Positions 33,700 to 41,791 of a stretch of DNA of 64,000 bases are shown here, one piece after another. A program made the position numbers and the translations under genes. The notes below the pieces were generated by a model, which was not told the DNA's origin, searched no databases, and saw only the letters and a list, made by a program, of their open reading frames with translations. The stretch's first letter is position 1; the number at the start of each line of letters is the position of its first letter. The stretch is from the NCBI GenBank assembly GCA_023639215.1, contig CP097899.1, positions 3,902,001-3,966,000 of the forward strand. Direction: 5' to 3'. Source of the stretch: Candidatus Pristimantibacillus lignocellulolyticus. GTDB lineage: Bacteria > Bacillota > Bacilli > Paenibacillales > Paenibacillaceae.

Positions 33700-34191
33700 A
33701 TGAGTAACGAAAATTCATTTGATATTGTATCAAAAGTTGATCTTCAAGAATTAAATAACGCAGTAACACAAGCGGAACGTGAGATTGGAACACGCTTTGA
33801 TTTCAAAGGAAGCAAAACGAAAATTACAGTCGAAAAAGAAGAGCTAACTATTTTAAGTGATGACGATAACAAACTTAAAAATACGATTGATATTCTAATC
33901 GATAAAATGGTGAAACGTAGTGTGCCTACGAAAAATTTAGACTATGGAAAAGTAGAAGGTGCATCTGGTGGAGCAGTTCGCCAAAAAATTAAAATTCGTC
34001 AAGGGATTGAACAAGATATTTCTAAAAAAATCAATAATCTAATTAAAGATTCTAAACTAAAAGTGAAGAGTCAAATTCAAGGTGATCAATTACGAATTAC
34101 TGGAAAGAGCAAAAATGATTTGCAAGCCGTAATGAATTTATTACGTGGAGCTGAATTACCTATAGATTTGCAATTTACCAATTTTCGATAG
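33700..34191 (+). CDS. YajQ family nucleotide-binding protein
   Basis: A 163-aa DUF520/YajQ protein: SFDIVSKVDLQELNNAV at the start, TRFDFKGSK, and the second domain RQKIKIRQGIEQDISKKI...VKSQIQGDQLRITGKS. YajQ-family proteins bind nucleotides, and some bind cyclic-di-GMP, which is interesting because a c-di-GMP riboswitch lies 13 kb downstream; binding here is only inference. A GAGAGGGGA site precedes the ATG. It stands between rodZ and pgsA. Confidence 0.94.
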   Translation: MSNENSFDIVSKVDLQELNNAVTQAEREIGTRFDFKGSKTKITVEKEELTILSDDDNKLKNTIDILIDKMVKRSVPTKNLDYGKVEGASGGAVRQKIKIRQGIEQDISKKINNLIKDSKLKVKSQIQGDQLRITGKSKNDLQAVMNLLRGAELPIDLQFTNFR

Positions 34192-34274
34192 ATAATAAGA
34201 TTACATACATACTGGTCGTCATGGAGTCTGGCCTACGATATTAGAAATAAGTGGGGCTGATTGGAGGGTTTTTT

Positions 34275-34850
34275 TTGAATTTAGCTAATAAAATTACAAT
34301 AGCTAGAATATTTTTGGTGCCTGTTATTATGTTTTTCTTGCTTGTTAATGTGAACTTAGGCTCGTTCACTGTATCTGATTTCACGATTTCTTATACTCAA
34401 CTAATTGCTTTGTTAATTTTTATTATTGCTGCTAGTACGGATGGCGTAGATGGTTATATTGCCCGCAAAAACAATTTAGTTACTAATCTAGGTAAGTTAC
34501 TTGACCCATTAGCTGATAAATTATTAGTTGCTGCAGTATTGATCGCATTGGTTGAAATGGATAAGTTAAGTGCTTTAATAGCTATCATTATTATTAGTCG
34601 TGAATTTGCGGTAACTGGTTTAAGACAAATCGCTTTACTTGAAGGTAAAGTTGTTGCTGCGAGTACTTGGGGGAAATGGAAAACGGCTATTCAAATAACG
34701 ATGATTATTGCTATTCTTTTGAATAATTTTCCCTTTGCGTTTATCGACTTCCCATTTGATGTTATTTGTTCTTGGGTTGCGGCTGCAATTACGCTCTATT
34801 CAGGTATCGACTATTTCTTGAAAAACAAATCATTAATTCCAGTGGAATAA
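34275..34850 (+). CDS. pgsA: CDP-diacylglycerol--glycerol-3-phosphate 3-phosphatidyltransferase
   Basis: PgsA makes phosphatidylglycerol phosphate, the committed step to anionic phospholipids. The 191-aa integral membrane protein has the CDP-alcohol phosphatidyltransferase motif DG-x2-(G)YIAR-x8-G-x3-D-x3-D (DGVDGYIAR...GKLLDPLADK). TTG at 34275 follows TTGGAGGG with good spacing; a GTG at 34251 in frame has none. Position between rodZ and cinA-recA is conserved. Confidence 0.95.
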   Translation: MNLANKITIARIFLVPVIMFFLLVNVNLGSFTVSDFTISYTQLIALLIFIIAASTDGVDGYIARKNNLVTNLGKLLDPLADKLLVAAVLIALVEMDKLSALIAIIIISREFAVTGLRQIALLEGKVVAASTWGKWKTAIQITMIIAILLNNFPFAFIDFPFDVICSWVAAAITLYSGIDYFLKNKSLIPVE

Positions 34851-34852
34851 TG

Positions 34853-34888
34853 TAATGCACCTCTTCTGAACATAGAAGGGGTGCATTA
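34853..34888 (+). terminator. Terminator after pgsA
   Basis: TAATGCACCTCTTCT (34853-34867) pairs with AGAAGGGGTGCATTA (34874-34888) with one mismatch; a T-rich stretch follows about 6 bases on. Confidence 0.8.
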
Positions 34889-34947
34889 TTAGATTTTTTT
34901 ACAACTATTTTACAACTATTAGAATAAACAGTTGATGAGGTGTATTG

Positions 34948-36201
34948 ATGAAGGCTGAAATTATTGCAGTTGGTACAGAAATGTTAATGGGTCAAATTGT
35001 AAATACAAATGCGCGAGACATTTCTTTGAAATTAGCTGAATTGGGAATAGATGTGTACTTTCAAACGGTTGTAGGTGATAATGCCGAGAGAATTCGTTCA
35101 GCTATTGAAATCGGACGTACACGTGCAGATCTCCTGCTGTTTACTGGCGGCCTTGGACCTACTCAGGATGATATTACGAAGGACGTTCTTGCACAATATT
35201 TGGGTAGAGAACTTGAAATACATGCCCCATCAATGGCAACAATTGAACATCTATTTTCCTCACGAGGTTTAGAGATGGTACAAAGTAATGTGCGGCAAGC
35301 CCATTCGATTGTCGGAGCAACGCCACTTCATAACGCAGCAGGTCTGGCTGTTGGTAATGCTTTAATTGAAGATGGGACGATGTACGTCCTTCTACCTGGT
35401 CCACCTAAAGAAATGCGTACTATGTTGAATGGTCCAGTTGTTGAGTGGTTACGTACCGTATTGACAGATGAAAAGCCCTTATACAGCCGTCTTCTTAAAT
35501 TTGCAGGTATTGGTGAATCTAATCTCGAGGCAAAGTTACTACCATTAATTGAGGTGCAGGATGATCCAACGATCGCTCCTTATGCTAAAGAAGGTGAAGT
35601 TTCTATTCGTGTCTCAACAAAAGCTGATAGTCTTGCTGAAGCAAACCGTAAGATCGATGAGACCGTTACTGAAATTGATAAACTCGTAGGAGAGTATTTA
35701 TACGCTCAGGAAGATATTCCAATGGAAGTAGAAATTGTACACCTTCTTCAATCAAAAAAACTGACAATTGCCTCAGCTGAAAGTTGTACAGGTGGTTTAT
35801 TCTCTTTATTAATGACGAAAGTGCCAACAAGCTCTGATTGTTTCGATGGCGGTATTGTAACGTATACGAATGATATGAAACAGAAATTGCTAGGGATACC
35901 AATGGAACACTTAGAAGGAGAGTCTGCGCCTGGAGCGGTTAGCACCTCGACTGCTGGGCTTATGGCAGAGCGCGTGCGCGAACTACTGGATAGTGATTAC
36001 GGAGTGTCTACAACAGGCGTAGCGGGCCCTGGAACTACAGAAGGCAAGCCTGTCGGTATGGTTTTCATCGGAATAGCTGCACGCGGCAGGGAAACAAAAG
36101 TATTTCAATTATCTTTAAGTGGAGATCGAGATTCCATTCAATTGAAAACAGTGAAAAATTTGCAATATCGATTATGGCAAGCGATTAAGGAACATGTGTA
36201 A
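34948..36201 (+). CDS. cinA: CinA family protein (competence/damage-inducible; NMN deamidase type)
   Basis: The 417-aa protein has an N-terminal molybdopterin-binding-like domain (IIAVGTEMLMGQIVNTNA, LFTGGLGPTQDD) and a C-terminal CinA domain (ASAESCTGGLFS, GVAGPGTTEGKPVG). CinA proteins have ADP-ribose pyrophosphatase and NMN deamidase activities in pyridine-nucleotide recycling and are often co-regulated with recA. ATG at 34948 is correctly spaced from GATGAGGTG; TTG at 34945 is the alternative. recA follows after about 240 bases that contain their own signals. Confidence 0.95.
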   Translation: MKAEIIAVGTEMLMGQIVNTNARDISLKLAELGIDVYFQTVVGDNAERIRSAIEIGRTRADLLLFTGGLGPTQDDITKDVLAQYLGRELEIHAPSMATIEHLFSSRGLEMVQSNVRQAHSIVGATPLHNAAGLAVGNALIEDGTMYVLLPGPPKEMRTMLNGPVVEWLRTVLTDEKPLYSRLLKFAGIGESNLEAKLLPLIEVQDDPTIAPYAKEGEVSIRVSTKADSLAEANRKIDETVTEIDKLVGEYLYAQEDIPMEVEIVHLLQSKKLTIASAESCTGGLFSLLMTKVPTSSDCFDGGIVTYTNDMKQKLLGIPMEHLEGESAPGAVSTSTAGLMAERVRELLDSDYGVSTTGVAGPGTTEGKPVGMVFIGIAARGRETKVFQLSLSGDRDSIQLKTVKNLQYRLWQAIKEHV

Positions 36202-36219
36202 TAATTGAAATTAAATAGC

Positions 36220-36303
36220 TTGTTCCAAAAACTGTAAACGTATATAATAGAGATAGTTATGGAAGAACCGTAGCAAAGATCATTCTTTGCCACGGTTCTT
36301 TTT
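36220..36303 (+). promoter_or_regulatory. Upstream promoter and terminator giving a short RNA before recA
   Basis: TTGTTC (36220-36225) and TATAAT (36243-36248) are 17 bases apart. About 10 bases after the expected start, AAGAACCGTAGCAAAG (36263-36278) pairs with CTTTGCCACGGTTCTT (36285-36300), one mismatch, followed by five T. Transcription from this promoter would mostly end after about 50 nt. Confidence 0.65.
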
Positions 36304-36354
36304 CGTTCTAGGGAGCTTAAAGAAGTGGCTATGAGGAACGAGGTGAAAAAAATA

Positions 36355-36368
36355 CGAATGTGTGTTCG
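36355..36368 (+). promoter_or_regulatory. LexA (SOS) box upstream of recA
   Basis: CGAATGTGTGTTCG matches the Gram-positive SOS box CGAACNNNNGTTCG with a single C-to-T change and lies 10 bases upstream of the recA -35. Confidence 0.8.
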
Positions 36369-36378
36369 AAAAAAAGTG

Positions 36379-36407
36379 TTGGCAAGTGGGCAGAAAAAGG
36401 TTATCAT
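36379..36407 (+). promoter_or_regulatory. recA promoter
   Basis: TTGGCA (36379-36384) and TATCAT (36402-36407) are exactly 17 bases apart, immediately downstream of the LexA box and 31 bases before the recA GTG. Confidence 0.72.
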
Positions 36408-36438
36408 GAAGATATAAATATTGAAGGATGTGAATCTA

Positions 36439-37488
36439 GTGAGTGATCGTCGTGCAGCATTAGATAACGCTTTACGTCAAATTGAAAAGCAATTTGGTAA
36501 AGGCTCTATTATGAAGTTGGGTGAATCTACACATATGCAAGTGGAAACCATATCAAGTGGTGCGCTTGCTCTTGATATTGCATTAGGAATTGGTGGTTAT
36601 CCACGCGGACGTATTATTGAAGTTTACGGACCAGAGTCTTCTGGTAAAACAACAGTAGCGCTACATGCGATTGCAGAAGTTCAAAAAAAGGGTGGACAAG
36701 CCGCATTTATTGATGCTGAGCATGCACTTGATCCTTTGTACGCTAGCAAACTTGGCGTTAACATTGATGAACTATTACTTTCTCAACCAGACACTGGTGA
36801 GCAAGCGTTAGAAATTGCTGAAGCACTTGTACGTAGTGGTGCAGTTGATATTATCGTAATTGACTCGGTAGCAGCGCTTGTACCGAAAGCAGAAATCGAG
36901 GGTGATATGGGTGATTCTCATATCGGTTTGCAAGCTCGTCTAATGTCGCAAGCTCTTCGTAAACTTTCTGGTGCGATTTCAAAATCGAAAACTATCGCTA
37001 TTTTCATTAACCAACTTCGTGAAAAAGTTGGCGTAATGTTCGGTAACCCAGAGACTACACCAGGTGGACGTGCTTTGAAATTCTACTCTAGCGTTCGTCT
37101 AGATGTTCGTCGTATTGAATCGTTGAAACAAGGTAACGATATCGTTGGTAACCGTACTCGTATTAAAGTTGTTAAAAATAAAGTTGCTCCTCCATTCAAA
37201 CAAGCAGAAATTGATATTATGTATGGTGAAGGTATTTCTAAAGTAGGAAGTATTATCGATATCGGTGTTGAAATGGATATTGTTCAAAAGAGTGGAGCAT
37301 GGTTCTCGTTCAGTGGTGAGCGCTTAGGACAAGGTCGTGAAAATGCTAAACAGTATTTGAAGGATCACCCTGAAATCTCTCAAACCATTGAAACTCAAAT
37401 TCGTTCAACTTATGATTTGAATGGAGATACTGGGACAGACTTGGCACATTCAGAAGATGATGACGACGATTTTGAAGAAGAATTTTAA
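36439..37488 (+). CDS. recA: Recombinase RecA
   Basis: RecA forms filaments on single-stranded DNA, drives homologous strand exchange and triggers LexA self-cleavage. The 349-aa product has Walker A GPESSGKT (64-71), the Walker B IIVIDSVAALVP, loop L2 around MFGNPETTPGGRALKFY, and an acidic C-terminal tail. GTG at 36439 follows AAGGATG with 8-base spacing and gives the canonical start MSDRRAALDNAL; TTG at 36421 is the longer alternative without a site. Confidence 0.98.
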   Translation: MSDRRAALDNALRQIEKQFGKGSIMKLGESTHMQVETISSGALALDIALGIGGYPRGRIIEVYGPESSGKTTVALHAIAEVQKKGGQAAFIDAEHALDPLYASKLGVNIDELLLSQPDTGEQALEIAEALVRSGAVDIIVIDSVAALVPKAEIEGDMGDSHIGLQARLMSQALRKLSGAISKSKTIAIFINQLREKVGVMFGNPETTPGGRALKFYSSVRLDVRRIESLKQGNDIVGNRTRIKVVKNKVAPPFKQAEIDIMYGEGISKVGSIIDIGVEMDIVQKSGAWFSFSGERLGQGRENAKQYLKDHPEISQTIETQIRSTYDLNGDTGTDLAHSEDDDDDFEEEF

Positions 37489-37500
37489 GCATAATTGATG

Positions 37501-37535
37501 AAATCGCCGTTCTATTGTAGAACGGCGATTTTTAT
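37501..37535 (+). terminator. Terminator after recA
   Basis: AAATCGCCGTTCT (37501-37513) pairs perfectly with AGAACGGCGATTT (37519-37531), followed by T residues. Confidence 0.92.
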
Positions 37536-37585
37536 ATACTATGAGTTAAGTTGTAAATGAAAAGTTTTAGGAGGATATGTTAGCG

Positions 37586-38266
37586 ATGAGCGAATTACAT
37601 TCTGCTCACAATCAATTGGAGCATTGTATTACTGCTGTGAAAGTAGATCGGAAAAACAATAAAGAATACATTTTGTTCGTCGAACATATCGAAGAACCTA
37701 TTGTTGTGCACGAAGATATGTTCATAAAGTATAGATTAATGAAGGGGGAATGTTTAACTTCTTCATTAATTGCCGAGATTATAGAAGTGAATGGCAAATA
37801 TATGGCATATATTAAAGCTATTCGTTACCTTGGAACAAAAGCTAGATCGAGTAGACAAATTGCAGATTATTTAAAAAGACATGAATTCAACGAGGAGCAT
37901 ATTTCACATGCGCTGGAACGTTTGCAAAGTGATGGCTATGTCAATGATGAGCAATATGCGATTGCTTTTGTACAATCGAAAACTAGAATTCAGGGTAAAG
38001 GTCGAGTGAGAATTGCTCAGGATTTGAAAAATAGAGGGATTTCACAGAACGCTATTGATATGGCATTGCTACAACTTGATGAGGAAGATGAGTTTGAAGC
38101 TGCATGTCGCGAAGCAATGAAGAAACTTCGAAATTTGTCGGGTGAGGATCGCGAAATAAGAAGAAAGCTGCAACTTTTTCTTCTTCGCAAGGGATATACT
38201 AGTGGATTAATAAGAAAAGTCATGCATTTTGTAGAAAATGAGCGAAAAAGTAATATAGATGAGTAG
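37586..38266 (+). CDS. recX: Recombination regulator RecX
   Basis: RecX binds RecA filaments and limits or modulates their activity. The 226-aa protein shows the tandem helical RecX repeats: RSSRQIADYLKRHEFNEEHI, LQSDGYVNDEQYAIAFVQSK and GRVRIAQDLKNRGISQNAI. It directly follows recA. AGGAGG at 37569-37574 is too near ATG 37577 (2 bases), so ATG 37586 is chosen. The sequence ATGAAAAGTTTTAGGAGG before it equals the right arm and tail of the leader-hairpin repeat, without a left arm. Confidence 0.9.
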   Translation: MSELHSAHNQLEHCITAVKVDRKNNKEYILFVEHIEEPIVVHEDMFIKYRLMKGECLTSSLIAEIIEVNGKYMAYIKAIRYLGTKARSSRQIADYLKRHEFNEEHISHALERLQSDGYVNDEQYAIAFVQSKTRIQGKGRVRIAQDLKNRGISQNAIDMALLQLDEEDEFEAACREAMKKLRNLSGEDREIRRKLQLFLLRKGYTSGLIRKVMHFVENERKSNIDE

Positions 38267-38282
38267 ATTAATAGGGAATTGC

Positions 38283-38312
38283 TTGACAATTGAATTTGTG
38301 AACAGATAAAAT
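38283..38312 (+). promoter_or_regulatory. Sigma-A promoter for rny
   Basis: TTGACA (38283-38288, perfect) and TAAAAT (38307-38312) are 18 bases apart. Confidence 0.82.
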
Positions 38313-38330
38313 GAAATAGTATTCCTTCAA

Positions 38331-38369
38331 ATTTTGTTTCAATTTAACTTCCAAGAATTGATACAAAAT
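38331..38369 (+). promoter_or_regulatory. Long hairpin in the rny 5' leader
   Basis: ATTTTGTTTCAATT (38331-38344) pairs with AATTGATACAAAAT (38356-38369), 13 of 14 positions, about 12 bases after the expected transcript start. No T run follows, so it is probably a stability or processing element rather than a terminator. Confidence 0.6.
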
Positions 38370-38475
38370 GTTTATTTATTCGTCAAATGACGTAATTGAG
38401 ACGGTATGGAACCGGTTTAAAACACAATAACATCCCAAGCAATGCCTTGGTGTATGCAACAAGGAGGTGAACAAG

Positions 38476-40017
38476 ATGAATGATTTAATCTGGATCTTGA
38501 TTTGTATCCTTGTTGGCGCAATTTTCTTTGGGATTGGTTACATGATACGAAAGTCGATTGCTGAGGCTAAAATTTCTAGTGCAGAGCAAGCCGCAGTTCA
38601 AATCGTTGAACAAGCTAAAAAAGACGCGGAAGCTGTTAAAAAAGAAACGGTGCTAGAAGCAAAAGACGAAGTCCATAGAGTACGTACTGAGGCTGATAAG
38701 GACATTCGTGAACGTCGTAACGAAACACAACGTTTAGAAAGAAGATTGCTTCAAAAAGAAGAATCTCTTGATAAAAAGTTAGAAGCACTTGAACGCAAAG
38801 AAGAGACTGTAGCCAGCAAGGAGAAACGAATTGAGGAAACACAGGAACAGATCGATTCGCTTTACAAGCAACAGCTCAGTGAATTAGAACGTATTTCCAA
38901 CTTAACGATGGAAGATGCAAAAGCAATTATTCTATCTAATGTTGAACAAGAGGTACGACATGAAACAGCACAAATGATTAAGGATATTGAACAACAAGCC
39001 AAAGAAGAAGCTGATAAGAAAGCTCGTAATATCATTTCTCTTGCTATTCAACGTTGTGCTGCGGATCATGTCGCTGAAACGACAGTATCTGTAGTAACAC
39101 TTCCGAATGAGGAAATGAAAGGGCGTATTATCGGTCGTGAGGGCCGTAATATCCGTGCTTTAGAAACATTGACTGGTATCGATCTAATTATCGACGATAC
39201 ACCGGAAGCGGTCATTTTGTCTGGCTTTGACCCGATCAGACGTGAGATTGCTCGCACATCACTTGAAAAACTTGTCGCAGATGGTCGTATCCATCCTGCT
39301 CGTATCGAAGAAATGGTCGAAAAATCTCGTAAAGAAATTGACGATCGTGTTCGCGAATATGGTGAACAAGCTACATTTGAAGTTGGTGTACACGGATTAC
39401 ACCCTGATTTGATCAAAATTCTTGGTCGCTTGAAATATCGTACAAGCTATGGTCAAAACGTATTGAAACATTCAATGGAAGTTGCTTATTTGGCTGGCTT
39501 AATGGCTGCTGAACTAGGTGAAGACGTTACTCTTGCGAAACGTTCTGGACTATTACATGATATTGGTAAAGCACTTGACCATGAAGTAGAAGGCTCACAC
39601 GTTGAAATTGGTGTTGAGTTAGCTAAGAAATACAAAGAACATCCAGTCGTAATTAACAGTATTGCTTCGCATCATGGTGATACAGAAGCCACTTCAGTTA
39701 TAGCAATGTTAGTCGGCGCTGCTGATGCTTTATCAGCTGCAAGACCAGGTGCACGACGTGAAACGTTAGAAACTTACATTAAACGTTTGGAAAAACTAGA
39801 AGATATTACTGAATCCTTTGAAGGTGTTGAAAAATCTTATGCCATTCAAGCTGGACGTGAAGTTCGCGTCATGGTACAGCCTGAAAAGATTGATGACACA
39901 GAAGCATTCCGTCTTGCTCGCGATATAACGAAAAAAATCGAGAGTGAGCTAGACTATCCAGGACATATTAAAGTAACGGTTATTCGTGAAACACGTGCCG
40001 TAGAATATGCAAAATAA
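38476..40017 (+). CDS. rny: Ribonuclease Y
   Basis: RNase Y is the membrane-anchored endoribonuclease that starts much mRNA decay in Firmicutes. The 513-aa protein has an N-terminal membrane helix (LIWILICILVGAIFFGIGYMI), a long charged coiled coil (about 30-200), a KH domain (KGRIIGREGRNIRALE from 215), and an HD domain with catalytic His361-Asp362 in LLHDIGKALDHE. ATG at 38476 lies 6 bases after AAGGAGGTG. It is followed by ymdB as in B. subtilis. Confidence 0.97.
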   Translation: MNDLIWILICILVGAIFFGIGYMIRKSIAEAKISSAEQAAVQIVEQAKKDAEAVKKETVLEAKDEVHRVRTEADKDIRERRNETQRLERRLLQKEESLDKKLEALERKEETVASKEKRIEETQEQIDSLYKQQLSELERISNLTMEDAKAIILSNVEQEVRHETAQMIKDIEQQAKEEADKKARNIISLAIQRCAADHVAETTVSVVTLPNEEMKGRIIGREGRNIRALETLTGIDLIIDDTPEAVILSGFDPIRREIARTSLEKLVADGRIHPARIEEMVEKSRKEIDDRVREYGEQATFEVGVHGLHPDLIKILGRLKYRTSYGQNVLKHSMEVAYLAGLMAAELGEDVTLAKRSGLLHDIGKALDHEVEGSHVEIGVELAKKYKEHPVVINSIASHHGDTEATSVIAMLVGAADALSAARPGARRETLETYIKRLEKLEDITESFEGVEKSYAIQAGREVRVMVQPEKIDDTEAFRLARDITKKIESELDYPGHIKVTVIRETRAVEYAK

Positions 40018-40031
40018 CGATGAATGTTAAT

Positions 40032-40066
40032 AGAGAAGTGGCTGATTTCAGCCACTTCTCTATTTT
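40032..40066 (+). terminator. Terminator after rny
   Basis: AGAGAAGTGGCTG (40032-40044) pairs perfectly with CAGCCACTTCTCT (40049-40061), followed by ATTTTT. Confidence 0.9.
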
Positions 40067-40094
40067 TCAGCTTATAAATGAAAGTTGTTAACAT

Positions 40095-40155
40095 ACGCTT
40101 CATACTCGATGTCGATTAAGCTACGTAAGCATCACATCATTATCACAAGCGTTGA
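40095..40155 (-). repeat. Degenerate partial copy of the palindromic repeat
   Basis: ATACTCGATG...AAGCTACGTAAGCAT...ATTATCACAAGCG resembles the end segment GAGTATGCTACGTTAGCATACG...GTGATCACAAGCG of the full copy 68 bases downstream, with many changes. It is probably an older decayed copy. Confidence 0.5.
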
Positions 40156-40222
40156 AAAAAAGCCTAGCAACGTGTACGATACTTGTACACAAGCGGTCAA
40201 ATTCTCGAAACTTCAAATAAAG

Positions 40223-40392
40223 GTTCAAAACATTCAGTTGTCAGCACCAAGAAGATGGCTCACAGCGGAAACGAGTAGTACAGCGTACGTATTGTGTACG
40301 TGAGCACACGCAGGCTTTTGATGGGGGACATCTTCGCCGCCGAGTATGCTACGTTAGCATACGCATCGTGATCACAAGCGGATGTTTTGAAC
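40223..40392 (-). repeat. Palindromic intergenic repeat, full copy in opposite orientation
   Basis: A 170-bp element that reads on the minus strand like the copy at 23955-24123: GTTCAAAACAT termini, the AGCACACGCAGGCTTT block and the GATGGGGG..CATCTTCG block are shared. Its inner hairpin is GTATGCTA/TAGCATAC instead of GCTGAATAA/TTTATTCAGC, so pairing is kept while sequence differs. It ends 19 bases before ymdB. Confidence 0.85.
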
Positions 40393-40410
40393 AACAAAGG
40401 AAGGTACACA

Positions 40411-41208
40411 ATGAAAGTCTTATTTATCGGTGACATCGTAGGCAGTGTAGGCAGAGAAGCAGTTCGTCAAGTATTGCCAGCACTAAGAGACAAGTATAAT
40501 CCACATATTATAATTGCTAATGGTGAAAATGCAGCAGCAGGTAGAGGGATTACTAGAGCTATTGCGAATGACTTCTTTAATTGGGGAATTCATGGCATTA
40601 CGATGGGGAATCACACTTGGGATAATAAAAATATTTTTGAGTGGATTGATGATGAACCTCGAATCGTTCGACCAGCGAACTTCTCAGAAGTAGCTCCAGG
40701 TAGAGGTATGGCAATTATAAATGTACATGGTAAAAAGCTTGCTATAATCAATATACAAGGACGTACATTCTTGCCTCCGATCGATTGCCCGTTCCGTACG
40801 GCAGAAGCATTGATTGAAGAGGCTAAACAAATTACTCCACATATACTTGTTGATTTCCATGCAGAAGTAACATCTGAAAAAATAGCAATGGGTTGGTATT
40901 TAGATGGTCAAGCTTCTATCGTCGTTGGTACGCACACGCATGTACAAACAAACGATGATACAATCTTACCGCAAGGAACTGCATATTTAACTGATGTAGG
41001 TATGGTAGGGTCCAAAGAAGGGGTACTAGGTATGGAGAAGGAAGCAGTCTTGCATCGCTTCTTAACTCAAATGCCTACTCGTTTTGTCGTTGATGAAGGC
41101 AAGTGGCATCTTCACGGAATCATCGCTGATCTTGATGATCAAACGGGTCGAGCTACAAAGATTGAGAAAATCCGCTTAACAGAAGAATCATGGCTACTTA
41201 TGCAATAA
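40411..41208 (+). CDS. ymdB: YmdB-family metallophosphoesterase
   Basis: YmdB is a 2',3'-cyclic-nucleotide phosphodiesterase that influences biofilm and motility gene choice in B. subtilis. The 265-aa protein has the metal-binding motifs GDIVGSVGREAV, NGENAAAGRG, MGNHTWDN and the histidines in DFHAE and GTHTHVQT. ATG at 40411 follows AAAGGAAGG; the frame extends upstream into the repeat without a site. It lies between rny and spoVS as in Bacillus. Confidence 0.95.
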   Translation: MKVLFIGDIVGSVGREAVRQVLPALRDKYNPHIIIANGENAAAGRGITRAIANDFFNWGIHGITMGNHTWDNKNIFEWIDDEPRIVRPANFSEVAPGRGMAIINVHGKKLAIINIQGRTFLPPIDCPFRTAEALIEEAKQITPHILVDFHAEVTSEKIAMGWYLDGQASIVVGTHTHVQTNDDTILPQGTAYLTDVGMVGSKEGVLGMEKEAVLHRFLTQMPTRFVVDEGKWHLHGIIADLDDQTGRATKIEKIRLTEESWLLMQ

Positions 41209-41265
41209 GTAGCTTTTTCTTTACATTGAAAAGTCTGAATCTTTAGAATAATTAAAATACAATTT

Positions 41266-41294
41266 GCAGGAATTAATCTTCTTAACTCGAATAG
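41266..41294 (+). promoter_or_regulatory. Candidate sigma-H promoter for spoVS
   Basis: GCAGGAATT at 41266-41274 fits RnAGGAwww and CTCGAAT at 41286-41292 fits nnnGAAT; the spacer is 11 bases. spoVS is under sigma-H in B. subtilis, which agrees. Confidence 0.7.
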
Positions 41295-41341
41295 TATTAG
41301 TAAAGTAGAGTCTATCAAACATTCTAGGGGAGGTACTTATC

Positions 41342-41602
41342 ATGGATGTATTAAAAGTATCAGCGAAATCTAATCCTAATTCAGTAGCAGGTGCACTTGC
41401 TGGTGTTTTAAGAGAACGTGGTGCAGCCGAGTTACAAGCGATTGGTGCTGGTGCGTTGAACCAAGCCGTAAAGGCTGTTGCTATTGCAAGAGGGTTCGTA
41501 GCTCCAAGTGGTGTAGACTTAATTTGTATACCTGCTTTTACAGATATTGTAATTGATGGCGAAGACCGTACTGCTATTAAACTAATTGTTGAACCGAGAT
41601 AG
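41342..41602 (+). CDS. spoVS: Stage V sporulation protein S
   Basis: SpoVS is an 86-aa Alba-like protein needed for progress beyond stage V of sporulation. The sequence (VLKVSAKSNPNSVAGALAGVLRE, GAGALNQAVKAVAIARGFV, PAFTDIVIDGEDRTAI) is the near-invariant family sequence. A GGGGAGG site precedes the ATG. It stands between ymdB and the next unit with a sigma-H-like promoter. Confidence 0.97.
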   Translation: MDVLKVSAKSNPNSVAGALAGVLRERGAAELQAIGAGALNQAVKAVAIARGFVAPSGVDLICIPAFTDIVIDGEDRTAIKLIVEPR

Positions 41603-41650
41603 TTTGCTTCTGACGGTCCATACGAAAAATACTTATGAGCTATTATTGGA

Positions 41651-41671
41651 CCTGTTTACTACGTAAACAGG
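41651..41671 (+). terminator. Hairpin after spoVS
   Basis: CCTGTTTAC (41651-41659) pairs perfectly with GTAAACAGG (41663-41671) around a 3-base loop. Only TTATTTG follows, so terminator strength is uncertain. Confidence 0.6.
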
Positions 41672-41695
41672 TTATTTGCTATTATAGATGCGATT

Positions 41696-41784
41696 TGTAT
41701 ATGAAAAGTTTGGCGTATGCTTTCGAAGTAACTTTTCATAATCGAGAAGTCACTTCATGATGTATATGAAAAGTTTTTAGGAGG
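41696..41784 (+). repeat. Leader-hairpin repeat before the M19 dipeptidase
   Basis: A remnant right arm (TATATGAAAAGTTT, 41699-41712) precedes a full unit from 41716 (TATGCTTTCGAAGTAAC). AACTTTTCATA (41730-41740) pairs perfectly with TATGAAAAGTT (41765-41775), and the unit ends in TTTTTAGGAGG. Both arms differ from the mlpA and tepA copies but stay complementary. Confidence 0.82.
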
Positions 41785-41791
41785 GTGCGAT

